Assembly: GCA_963966765.1 (NCBI GenBank)
Contig: CAXAAR010000082.1
Span: 1-9,419 of the forward strand
Reading direction: 5' to 3'
Source of the DNA: Aequoribacter sp003520285
GTDB lineage: Bacteria; Pseudomonadota; Gammaproteobacteria; Pseudomonadales; Halieaceae
Length of the DNA stretch: 9,419 bases
A program made the translations under genes and the position numbers. The notes beneath the pieces were generated by a model that made no database searches, was not told the DNA's origin, and worked only from the letters and a program-made list of their open reading frames with translations. Within the stretch, counting starts at the first letter, position 1, and each line of letters starts with the position of its first letter. Of this stretch, positions 1 to 5,453 are shown one piece after another.

Positions 1-197
1 TCGCAGATTTAACGATGGGACTGCTCGCGTTGGTCAACCTGCTCGGCTTAGGCTTATTAGTGCCGGTCGCACGGCGACTCCTACGCGATTTCGACCAACA
101 GTCGGCCGCAGGTAAAGATCCGGTTTTTGATGCCGATGAATGGCTCGATCTTGATATTGATCACGTGGCATGGCGTGAGGTCAAAACAGATCCATAG
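1..197 (+). CDS. C-terminal end of a sodium:alanine symporter-type (AGCS family) transporter, partial
   Basis: This is the 3' end of a gene that begins before the window; the open frame runs from base 3 to the TAG at 195-197 and shows about 64 residues. The visible part starts with the end of a last hydrophobic helix (ALVNLLGLGLLVPVARRLL). A charged cytoplasmic-type tail with an acidic PVFDADEW stretch follows. From memory of the family, AGCS sodium/alanine symporters end in just this way: a helix containing 'LVNL', then a short tail with a 'GKxPVFD' motif. AGCS proteins import alanine or glycine with sodium across the inner membrane. Only the tail is visible, so the substrate cannot be judged. 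The next gene starts 81 bp downstream on the same strand, and no terminator with a T-run is visible between them. Confidence 0.72.
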   Translation, partial: ADLTMGLLALVNLLGLGLLVPVARRLLRDFDQQSAAGKDPVFDADEWLDLDIDHVAWREVKTDP

Positions 198-278
198 TTG
201 GCTCTGTGAGCGTCGGTACTAGGCTCTGCATGCCGGATTGTTGGCTTAATAACAGCGATAACAGACAGGACTAGATCT

Positions 279-1322
279 ATGCATCACACCAATCCAGTCG
301 CTCTGATGGGAGCTCCCGGTTCTCCCTATACCCGCAAGATGCTGGGCGCGCTTCGCTTTCGCCGGATCCCCTATCAAGTGAGTTGGCAAACTCGGATCGG
401 CCATGATGGCGAGAGCAGCATGCCGACACCAAAAGTGCCGCTCTTGCCGACTTTTTATTTGCCGAATGAGCAGGGCGAAATTGTGGCCGTTACTGATTCT
501 ACGCCACTGTTACGTCGGTTCGAGCAAGACTTCGTCGATCGTTCTATTATCCCGCCAGATCCGGTGTTGAGTTTTATCAATTGGCTGATCGAAGATTATG
601 CCGATGAGTGGCTCACCAAGGCGATGTTTCATTACCGCTGGCACTATGCTGCTGATGTTAAGAAAGCGGGTTCGATCTTGCCGCGTTGGGGTCATATTTC
701 TGCCCCTGAGGCGGATATTGAGTTTTTGTCTCAGTTCATCAGTGAAAGACAGATTAGTCGACTTTCCTATGTCGGTTCTAACGACGTCACGAAGCCTGTT
801 ATCGAGAGCAGTTTTCGTCGTTTCTTAACTTTGTTCAGTCGTTGCCTGCAGGCCGGTCCCTTCGTGTTGGGGAAGCGGCCAGCCTCAGCTGACTTTGCAC
901 TCTATGGTCAGCTTACTTGCTTAGCTCTGTTTGATCCGACGCCATCTGCCATAATCAGCGAAGAATTCCCGCGTGTTTACGCATGGACTGAGTTACTCGA
1001 AGATCTGTCCGGTCTCGAGGTCACAGACGAGGATTGGATCGATACCCGTAATGGGTTGCCAGAGGAACTAGTGGACCTCTTATCCGAGATCGGTCATCTC
1101 TACTTGCCCTACCTACGCGCGAATGCAGCAGCGGTGCATGCGGGCCAAGAGATACTTGAAACCCAGGTCGATGGGCAGGTATGGACGCAAACTCCTTTCA
1201 CGTACCAAGCAAAATGTTTGCAATGGACACTCGAGGCTTATCAAAGCCTCGATCGAGACACCCAAAATAGGCTCGACCAGTTATTGGTCGGCACGAACAT
1301 CGTTGAGCAGCTCCGATCTTAA
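279..1322 (+). CDS. Glutathione S-transferase-like protein with a long C-terminal extension
   Basis: This 347-residue protein begins with a thioredoxin-like GST N-domain (about residues 6-85). It shows a GSPYTRK turn (residues 14-20) at the usual active-site position, a probable cis-proline (KVP, residue 54), and a TDS motif (residues 71-73) where GSTs bind the gamma-glutamyl group. A helical GST C-domain follows (about 95-245), with the typical core string GKRPASADFALYGQL at 198-212. About 90 further residues, mostly helical, end the protein; classical GSTs are only about 200-230 residues long. The Ser-Pro-Tyr turn lacks the CxxC of glutaredoxins, so it could be a serine-type GST or a non-catalytic relative. 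The ATG at 279 has AGGA at 267-270, 8 nt upstream. The gene converges on the HtrA-like protease with 24 bp between stops. The substrate is unknown. Confidence 0.78.
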   Translation: MHHTNPVALMGAPGSPYTRKMLGALRFRRIPYQVSWQTRIGHDGESSMPTPKVPLLPTFYLPNEQGEIVAVTDSTPLLRRFEQDFVDRSIIPPDPVLSFINWLIEDYADEWLTKAMFHYRWHYAADVKKAGSILPRWGHISAPEADIEFLSQFISERQISRLSYVGSNDVTKPVIESSFRRFLTLFSRCLQAGPFVLGKRPASADFALYGQLTCLALFDPTPSAIISEEFPRVYAWTELLEDLSGLEVTDEDWIDTRNGLPEELVDLLSEIGHLYLPYLRANAAAVHAGQEILETQVDGQVWTQTPFTYQAKCLQWTLEAYQSLDRDTQNRLDQLLVGTNIVEQLRS

Positions 1323-1346
1323 GTGATTGGTGTGGATTCTTGGCTG

Positions 1347-2465
1347 CTAGCTGGATTGCTCGAGTACGACGCGGTAGTTCCGTTCGTCGTTGCCTAGGCG
1401 GGTGGTTACCTCAATTTTATCGCCCGGTTCGTGCTGCTCGATCTGCGTAAAGTACTCGTCATTGTTGCGCACTCGAACGCCGTTGATGTGAGTGATGATG
1501 TCGCCAAGTACGATATCCCCTCGATAGTTGCGATAAGCACCGGTGAGTCCAGCTTGTTCCGCAGGTAGACCTGGGTACACCCGCACCACTGGAACTCCGC
1601 CTATTTTATAGCGACTGATCCAACGATCACTTGCGAGTTCGACACCCATAATCGGACGCAACACGCGACCATAACTGATCAGTTGAGGGACCACCTCGGC
1701 GACCGTATTGACGGGTATCGCAAACCCAATTCCGGCACTCGCCCCACTCGGGCTAAAAATAGCCGTGTTGACTCCGATGAGCTGGCCCAATGAGTTCAGT
1801 AGAGGCCCGCCTGAATTACCCGGGTTAATCGCCGCATCTGTTTGGATCACGCCTCGTATGGTGCGGTTACTGGGGGCCTTTATTTCACGCCCCAAAGCAC
1901 TCACCACACCGGTGGTAAGTGTGGTGTCTAAGCCGAAAGGGTTGCCTATTGCGAGCACCTTGCGTCCAACTTGGAGCTCGCTCGAATCGCCCAGAGGGAG
2001 GGTTTGAAGATCATCGGGTGCGTCTTCGATACGCAGCACTGCCAGATCTTTTTCCGGGGCGACGCCAATTACTTCGGCCGTGTATTCGGAGCGATCTTGT
2101 AGGGTGACAGTCAGTCTTTGAGCACCGGCAATCACGTGATAGTTGGTGACTACCAATCCGGCTTTATTCCAGATAAACCCGGAACCAGAACCGCGCGGAA
2201 TCTCTTCAACATTCAGCGAAAAGAGTCCCCGTCTGAGTGCTTTGTTGGTAACAAAGACCACGGCGGGGCTCGCCTGACTGAAAATCTGTGTTGTATTGGC
2301 CTCGTCTTCCGTGGCGAAGGTCAAATAGTCAGGTGCGTCTGCATCTCTGAAATCAGTCACTGATGGCGTTGGGGAGAGCTCGGTTTCGCTAGCGCTGCAG
2401 GCGCCAGTGAGAGCAATCAGCGCAACCCCTATCATTTTTAGATAGGCGGTCGGCGAATAACTCAC
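1347..2465 (-). CDS. HtrA/DegS-like serine protease (S1C family) with a single PDZ domain and a probable lipoprotein anchor
   Basis: This 372-residue envelope protease has a complete catalytic triad: His110 (VTNYHVIAG), Asp140 (EKDLAVLRIED) and Ser218 (NPGNSGGPLL). The protease domain spans about 60-262. One PDZ domain follows (about 268-368), with a carboxylate-binding-type loop IMGV at 272-275 and the usual VVRVYPGLPAEQAGL stretch. The size and single PDZ match DegS (about 355 residues) rather than DegP, which has two PDZ domains. The N-terminus is a short hydrophobic segment ending in ALTGAC, a plausible lipobox. Cys23 would be the lipid-modified residue, and the following Ser favours outer-membrane sorting by E. 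coli rules (inference). The chosen start is the GTG at 2465, which overlaps the htpX stop as GTGA and implies translational coupling. Plausible roles are degrading misfolded periplasmic proteins or, like DegS, stress sensing; the sequence does not settle which. Confidence 0.9.
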   Translation of the reverse strand: MSYSPTAYLKMIGVALIALTGACSASETELSPTPSVTDFRDADAPDYLTFATEDEANTTQIFSQASPAVVFVTNKALRRGLFSLNVEEIPRGSGSGFIWNKAGLVVTNYHVIAGAQRLTVTLQDRSEYTAEVIGVAPEKDLAVLRIEDAPDDLQTLPLGDSSELQVGRKVLAIGNPFGLDTTLTTGVVSALGREIKAPSNRTIRGVIQTDAAINPGNSGGPLLNSLGQLIGVNTAIFSPSGASAGIGFAIPVNTVAEVVPQLISYGRVLRPIMGVELASDRWISRYKIGGVPVVRVYPGLPAEQAGLTGAYRNYRGDIVLGDIITHINGVRVRNNDEYFTQIEQHEPGDKIEVTTRLGNDERNYRVVLEQSS

Positions 2466-3349
2466 GATCGAATACCCCGCAGCGCATTGATCCGATCATC
2501 GAGTGGCGGGTGTGACGCCAATAATTGGGCTAAACCGCTCTTATTCAGATTGCGGATGCCAAAAGCGGTCAGCTCGCCGGGCAGATCATTGGGTAAGTTT
2601 TGTTCTTGCCGCAACCGTTCCAGGGCAGCAATCATAGACGATCGCCCTGCCAGCGATGCTCCAGCGGCGTCCGCTCGATATTCTCGGAGCCTCGAAAACC
2701 AAGCGACTATCATGCTCGCGAAGATGCCGAGTACGATTTCAGCAATGAAAGTGACCACAAAGTATCCGATGCCATAGCCTCGCTGAGTTTTGAAAACAAC
2801 GCGATCGACGGTATGACCGATGATTCGAGCAAAGAACATCACGAAGGTGTTCACGACACCTTGCAACAGAGTTAAGGTCACCATATCACCGTTGGCCACG
2901 TGCCCAATTTCGTGCGCAAGCACGGCTTTGACTTCATCGGGTTTGAATCGATTCATTAGTCCGGCACTGACTGCGACCAAGGCTTTGTTTTTGTTCCAGC
3001 CAGTGGCGAAGGCATTGGCGGCTTGGGAAGGGAAGATACCCACTTCTGGGGTTTGGATTCCTGCCTCGCGTGAGAGCTCTGCGACGCTGTCCAGTAGCCA
3101 GCGAGTTTGTTGATCATTAGGTCGCGCGATAATCTGTGTTCCGGTCGCGCGTTTTGCCATCCATTTGCTCAGAAACAATGAGATAAAAGCGCCACCAAAG
3201 CCGAACAAGGCGCAGAACACTAATAAGGCTCGCAGATCTAGATCGACGCCATTGGCGGCCAATATGCTGCTGAAACCGAGTAAGTTAAAGACAACACTGA
3301 CTAACAACAGCACCGCCAAGTTCGTCATTAAAAATAGGATAATACGCAT
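2462..3349 (-). CDS. htpX: Protease HtpX, inner-membrane zinc metalloprotease (M48)
   Basis: HtpX degrades misfolded or damaged inner-membrane proteins and works alongside FtsH. The 295-residue protein has the family architecture. Hydrophobic segments lie at about 4-26 and 38-60, followed by a cytosolic zinc site HEIGH (146-150) and two more hydrophobic segments around 157-178 and 193-217. The third zinc ligand region is REYRADAAG, with Glu223. The C-terminal SHPPLDDRI signature is present at 279-287. The frame is open 12 codons further upstream, but the ATG at 3349 is chosen for two reasons. The protein then begins MRIILFLMTNLAVLLL, as in E. coli HtpX, and it has AAAGG 7 nt upstream. It is the first gene of an operon with the HtrA-like protease and overlaps that gene by 4 bp. 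A heat-shock-like promoter candidate lies about 50 bp upstream. Confidence 0.96.
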   Translation of the reverse strand: MRIILFLMTNLAVLLLVSVVFNLLGFSSILAANGVDLDLRALLVFCALFGFGGAFISLFLSKWMAKRATGTQIIARPNDQQTRWLLDSVAELSREAGIQTPEVGIFPSQAANAFATGWNKNKALVAVSAGLMNRFKPDEVKAVLAHEIGHVANGDMVTLTLLQGVVNTFVMFFARIIGHTVDRVVFKTQRGYGIGYFVVTFIAEIVLGIFASMIVAWFSRLREYRADAAGASLAGRSSMIAALERLRQEQNLPNDLPGELTAFGIRNLNKSGLAQLLASHPPLDDRINALRGIRS

Positions 3350-3356
3350 GGTTGCA

Positions 3357-3361
3357 CCTTT
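3357..3361 (-). promoter_or_regulatory. Ribosome binding site that fixes the htpX start
   Basis: On the minus strand this reads AAAGG, with 7 nt to the ATG at 3349. The in-frame upstream candidate at 3385 would place this site inside the coding region and add 12 residues that HtpX proteins do not have. The downstream ATG is therefore preferred. Confidence 0.7.
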
Positions 3362-3406
3362 GCTGAGATCACAGTAGATACGCACAGATTCTGCGTTCCG
3401 TTTACT

Positions 3407-3434
3407 ATTTTGGGTCGAGTTTGTGGTAAATCAA
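3407..3434 (-). promoter_or_regulatory. Candidate promoter for htpX and the protease gene, heat-shock-like or sigma-70-like
   Basis: On the minus strand, TTGATT (3434-3429) is followed after 14 nt by CCCAAAAT (3414-3407). The sigma-32 consensus as I remember it is TTGAAA, 11-16 nt, then CCCCATnT, so the match is partial: 4 of 6 and 5 of 7 fixed positions. The same bases can be read as a weak sigma-70 promoter, TTGATT, 16 nt, CAAAAT. Either would start transcription near 3400 and give a leader of about 50 nt. E. coli htpX is heat-shock and Cpx controlled, which makes the first reading attractive, but the match could be chance. Confidence 0.3.
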
Positions 3435-3502
3435 GTGCATTGCGCACCGTTGAGGCCACTTTTTCGGGCGTTGGTCGCGGCTTGTTCAGGAATGATACTC
3501 TC

Positions 3503-3586
3503 GGCACAAGGCACAAGGCACAAGGCACAAGGCACAAGGCACAAGGCACACGGCACACGGCACAAGGCACACGGCACACGGCACAA
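3503..3586. repeat. Twelve-copy heptanucleotide tandem repeat (GGCACAA / GGCACAC)
   Basis: The array is 84 bp of exactly seven-base units with no indels; only the seventh base varies. Taking the plus strand from 3503, the last bases are A six times, then C, C, A, C, C, A. The first half (3503-3544) is therefore six identical units. The second half (3545-3586) is two identical 21-bp superunits of C-, C- and A-type heptamers. That pattern implies copying of single units in one half and of blocks of three in the other. It lies about 150-240 bp upstream of the htpX start. I recall similar short heptamer arrays in cyanobacteria and other bacteria, but have not checked. Confidence 0.97.
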
Positions 3587-3646
3587 GTAATGTGTCATGA
3601 ATCGGGTGTCACGAACAAGGTGCTAGAAGCCACTCGCCACCTGCCG

Positions 3647-3766
3647 AATTTAGCCACCGATGCTGAGCTAGGTTAGATCGATCTGTGATTTAGCCACCGA
3701 TGCTGAGCTAGGTTGGATCGATCTGTGATTTAGCCACCGACGCTGAGCTAGGTTGGATCGATCTGT
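3647..3766. repeat. Three tandem copies of a 40-bp unit overlapping the 3' end of the 63-residue gene
   Basis: Copies lie at 3647-3686, 3687-3726 and 3727-3766, head to tail with no spacer. Copy 1 differs from copy 2 at unit positions 1 and 29; copy 2 differs from copy 3 only at position 15. Copy 3 contains the last codons (Gln-Ile-Asp-Pro-Thr) and the TAG of the minus-strand small gene, so copies 1 and 2 are extra gene tails placed downstream of it. Each unit carries GATCGATC. There are no spacers, so this is not a CRISPR array, and 40 is not a multiple of three, so it does not encode a repeated peptide. Confidence 0.96.
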
Positions 3767-3939
3767 TTGACGCGAGCTCTAAGACCGGGATCCTTTACCG
3801 ACATTTCCACTAGGGCGTTGAGCGCGTCGTCGTGGTGTTCATAGCGGACCCACTTTACTGACTCGTCGTGGTCAACCCACTCTTGCTGTTTGCTCCAGTA
3901 TCGATTGGCTTGATTGATGATCACAAAATAGAGTGACAT
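3748..3939 (-). CDS. Small hypothetical protein (63 residues), third gene of the VWA / J-protein unit
   Basis: I do not recognise this protein. It opens with a beta-like hydrophobic strand (MSLYFVIINQ). An aromatic, charged middle follows (YWSKQQEWVDHDESVKWVRY), then an amphipathic helix-like part (HHDDALNALVEMSVKDPGLR) and a short basic tail. It has no signal peptide or membrane segment and is probably cytosolic. It starts at an ATG only 5 nt after the stop of the J-protein gene, on the same strand, which argues that it is a real operon member. A GGGTGA lies rather far upstream, so translation may depend on coupling. Its stop codon falls inside the innermost copy of the 40-bp tandem repeat. 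No other long frame competes with it here. Confidence 0.6.
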   Translation of the reverse strand: MSLYFVIINQANRYWSKQQEWVDHDESVKWVRYEHHDDALNALVEMSVKDPGLRARVKQIDPT

Positions 3940-3944
3940 GAGGC

Positions 3945-4649
3945 TTATTCACCCAGTAAAAAATCTTTAGCAGCATTCACTCGAGCTGCCAGATAATCAT
4001 TGCCACCTCGGTCAGGGTGCAGTTTTTGCATCAATTTACGGTGGGCCGCGATCACTTCCTCTTTGGTCGCCCCCGAATTTAAACCTAGGGTTGCCAGAGC
4101 CTCTTGTTCAGTTAACTCGGTTCCCGATGACGATGGTTGGTAGCGATCTTGCGATTGATACGCCGCGCCAAAACGCTGCTCAAGATAGGTGAGCAGCAAT
4201 TGCGCAGAGTCGGCATCGTTCGCTTGGCAATAATCCAGCAATTGATCGAGTTGCGCTTGATCGAGTTGCGATAAGGTCCGTCCCTGGAAGGTGCCAGCGA
4301 GCACTTCTCCATCGAGTTTGCCACTGTCATGATCCAAGGTCATTCTGAGCAACGAGGTGTCAACCTGAGATTGCCCAGCAGTAGATCGACTGAGTCGACC
4401 CCATAAATGTGGCGCTAGCTGAATGAGCAGTGGCAGCGTCTGTCGAACAAGCACCAGTAGACCGGTCAAAAGAGCACCTATCCAGTGCATTTTTCCTGTT
4501 GCTGCAAGCAGAATGGCGACGCCCGCTGCGACGATGAACGCCAGTTGTATATAGGCTGAGCGGCGGTTGGCGACGGGCATCTGCTTGATTCGTGTGATGG
4601 CAATATAAAGGGCCAGTAGGCTCGCAATTAATAGGACTAGTTTTGGCAT
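3945..4649 (-). CDS. Membrane-anchored J-domain (DnaJ-like) protein
   Basis: This 234-residue protein starts with hydrophobic segments at about 3-20, 34-50 and 57-80. A linker follows, then a J-domain at the C-terminus (about 183-234) with the essential His-Pro-Asp at 211-213 (KLHPDRGG). It lacks the Gly/Phe region and zinc fingers of true DnaJ. Known J-domains stimulate ATP hydrolysis by an Hsp70 (DnaK), so this one probably recruits DnaK to the inner membrane. The layout recalls mitochondrial Tim14/Pam18, where the J-domain also ends a membrane-anchored protein. The middle, MTLDHDSGKLDGEVLAGTF (103-121) plus a helical stretch to about 160, resembles a conserved block I recall from proteobacterial relatives. 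The gene begins one base after the VWA gene stop and has only a weak ribosome binding site, suggesting coupling. Confidence 0.88.
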   Translation of the reverse strand: MPKLVLLIASLLALYIAITRIKQMPVANRRSAYIQLAFIVAAGVAILLAATGKMHWIGALLTGLLVLVRQTLPLLIQLAPHLWGRLSRSTAGQSQVDTSLLRMTLDHDSGKLDGEVLAGTFQGRTLSQLDQAQLDQLLDYCQANDADSAQLLLTYLEQRFGAAYQSQDRYQPSSSGTELTEQEALATLGLNSGATKEEVIAAHRKLMQKLHPDRGGNDYLAARVNAAKDFLLGE

Positions 4650-4650
4650 A

Positions 4651-5337
4651 TTATCGATTCATCTGCTGTAACAGGAGTTTGGACGCCGAATCGCTGCGGC
4701 GCTCCAGCGCAGAATATCCTCCGCTCGCAAAGGCGGCGATTGCTGCCAAGAGGTCGCGCAACTTATTTGGCGCGTTCAGATCGAATTGCGCGTAGGCGCC
4801 TTGGCTGAGTTTCGCCATTTGCAGGAAGATATCACTCACCTGGCCATTGGTCCCCTCTTGAAACAGAAAGAGGGGCAGTTTCCTAAGCGCACATTGCCCG
4901 GCAAGCTCAATCAGCTCGTGTGCAGGCTCTTCTATCGCATCTCCGATAAACAGCAATCCCTTGATGGGTGCGCTGGTATGCTGTTTTAGCGCATAGCGAA
5001 GTGTTCGGCGAATCTGAGTTTGTCCACCAAGGCAGGTCACCTTAGACATGCTGCGATGCAACACGGTTGCGTCGGTGAGCCAATCAGTTTGTTTGAATTC
5101 GTCAAAGCCACGGTAAAAGCAAAGCTTTAGCGCGAGCTGAGGCATTCCATCGGTTACCTGAAGTAGCGAGTGGGTGAGAGTGCAGGCCATATCCCAAGTC
5201 GGTTGCCGACTCGCGGTGGCATCAATCGCGAACAGGAGCCGTTGTTGTTCTTTGACGACGCGGCTGATCTCCTGATGCTGTCGCAGGAACTGCGCTACCT
5301 CCTGACTTGACCCTCTTGGTTTCAATGGATACGGCAT
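4651..5337 (-). CDS. VWA (von Willebrand factor A)-domain protein
   Basis: This cytosolic-looking protein of 228 residues has no signal peptide. The VWA fold is indicated by LLFAIDATASRQPTWD (34-49), whose DATAS at 39-43 is a DxTxS form of the metal-binding MIDAS motif. A Thr in GGQTQI (107) and an Asp in LLFIGDAIEE (133) would supply the other two metal-site loops. VWA domains mediate metal-dependent protein-protein binding, often with chaperones or AAA ATPases. From memory, close relatives in other proteobacteria share the FAxDATASRQPTWD block and sit beside a J-domain gene, as here. The frame is open to a TTG at 5358 and a GTG at 5349. The ATG at 5337 is preferred because the protein then starts MPYPLKPRGSS and the predicted promoter leaves room for a leader. 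None of the three has a clear ribosome binding site. The partner protein is unknown. Confidence 0.8.
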   Translation of the reverse strand: MPYPLKPRGSSQEVAQFLRQHQEISRVVKEQQRLLFAIDATASRQPTWDMACTLTHSLLQVTDGMPQLALKLCFYRGFDEFKQTDWLTDATVLHRSMSKVTCLGGQTQIRRTLRYALKQHTSAPIKGLLFIGDAIEEPAHELIELAGQCALRKLPLFLFQEGTNGQVSDIFLQMAKLSQGAYAQFDLNAPNKLRDLLAAIAAFASGGYSALERRSDSASKLLLQQMNR

Positions 5338-5342
5338 AGACT

Positions 5343-5372
5343 TTGGCACTAAGATCAAAACAGAGCTAAAAT
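5343..5372 (+). promoter_or_regulatory. Candidate sigma-70 promoter for msrA
   Basis: TTGGCA (5343-5348) is followed after 18 nt by TAAAAT (5367-5372), five of six matches at each element. Transcription would start near 5379 and give a leader of about 75 nt before the msrA ATG at 5454. The -35 overlaps the first codons of the divergent VWA gene frame. This is the best promoter match seen in the window, but it is unproven. Confidence 0.5.
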
Positions 5373-5399
5373 AATGATGGCTTTGCCTTCCGCGTGCAA
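5371..5399 (-). promoter_or_regulatory. Candidate sigma-70 promoter for the VWA / J-protein unit
   Basis: On the minus strand, TTGCAC (5399-5394) is followed after 17 nt by CATTAT (5376-5371). That is three of six and four of six consensus matches. The predicted start near 5364 leaves about 27 nt before the ATG at 5337, which fits that start better than the TTG at 5358. Its -10 overlaps the -10 of the msrA promoter candidate on the other strand. Confidence 0.35.
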
Positions 5400-5453
5400 G
5401 CCTTGTTCGGATTTCGCGCGAGCGTTGATTGCGTCTTTAGTTGGGGTACTTTT

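Larger units (their letters stand above)
3350..3747. other. Gene-free region between htpX and the small-protein gene, holding two tandem arrays
   Basis: About 400 bp contain no convincing gene. From htpX outward the region holds the htpX leader and promoter candidate (to about 3435), then about 65 bp without recognisable structure. The twelve-copy heptamer array (3503-3586) follows, then a 60-bp spacer, then the three-copy 40-bp array that runs into the end of the 63-residue gene. In the spacer, a 10-base word (GTGTCATGAA at 3592-3601) recurs with one change at 3606-3615. That 14-base step is twice seven, so this may be decayed heptamer sequence. Frames on both strands stay open across the heptamers only because the unit contains no stop codon in any frame. 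Confidence 0.75.

Noticed and set aside
1323..1346. Bidirectional terminator between the GST-like gene and the protease gene
   Set aside because: The 24-bp convergent gap contains no stable stem or T-run that I can see.
3350..3385. N-terminal extension of HtpX by 12 residues
   Set aside because: HtpX proteins start at MRIxLFLxTN, and a good ribosome binding site precedes the ATG at 3349; the extension is polar and would cover that site.
3395..3409. CpxR-type site (GTAAA, 5 nt, GTAAA) upstream of htpX
   Set aside because: On the minus strand only one GTAAA half is present; the second half does not match.
3328..3579. Open frame on the minus strand across the heptamer array, with a Cys/Pro/Leu-rich repetitive product
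   Set aside because: Same cause as the opposite-strand frame. It also runs over the htpX start and its ribosome binding site.
3410..3676. Open frame on the plus strand across the heptamer array, with a repetitive GTRHKAQ-type product
   Set aside because: The heptamer has no stop codon in any frame, so the frame is open by default. The product is low-complexity, lacks a ribosome binding site and does not look like a protein.
3647..3766. CRISPR array
   Set aside because: The three 40-bp units abut directly with no spacers, the unit overlaps a coding end, and there are no cas genes.
5394..5453. Upstream start of msrA adding 20 residues
   Set aside because: The extension has no counterpart in E. 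coli MsrA, and the ATG at 5454 gives a 213-residue protein that aligns from its first residues.
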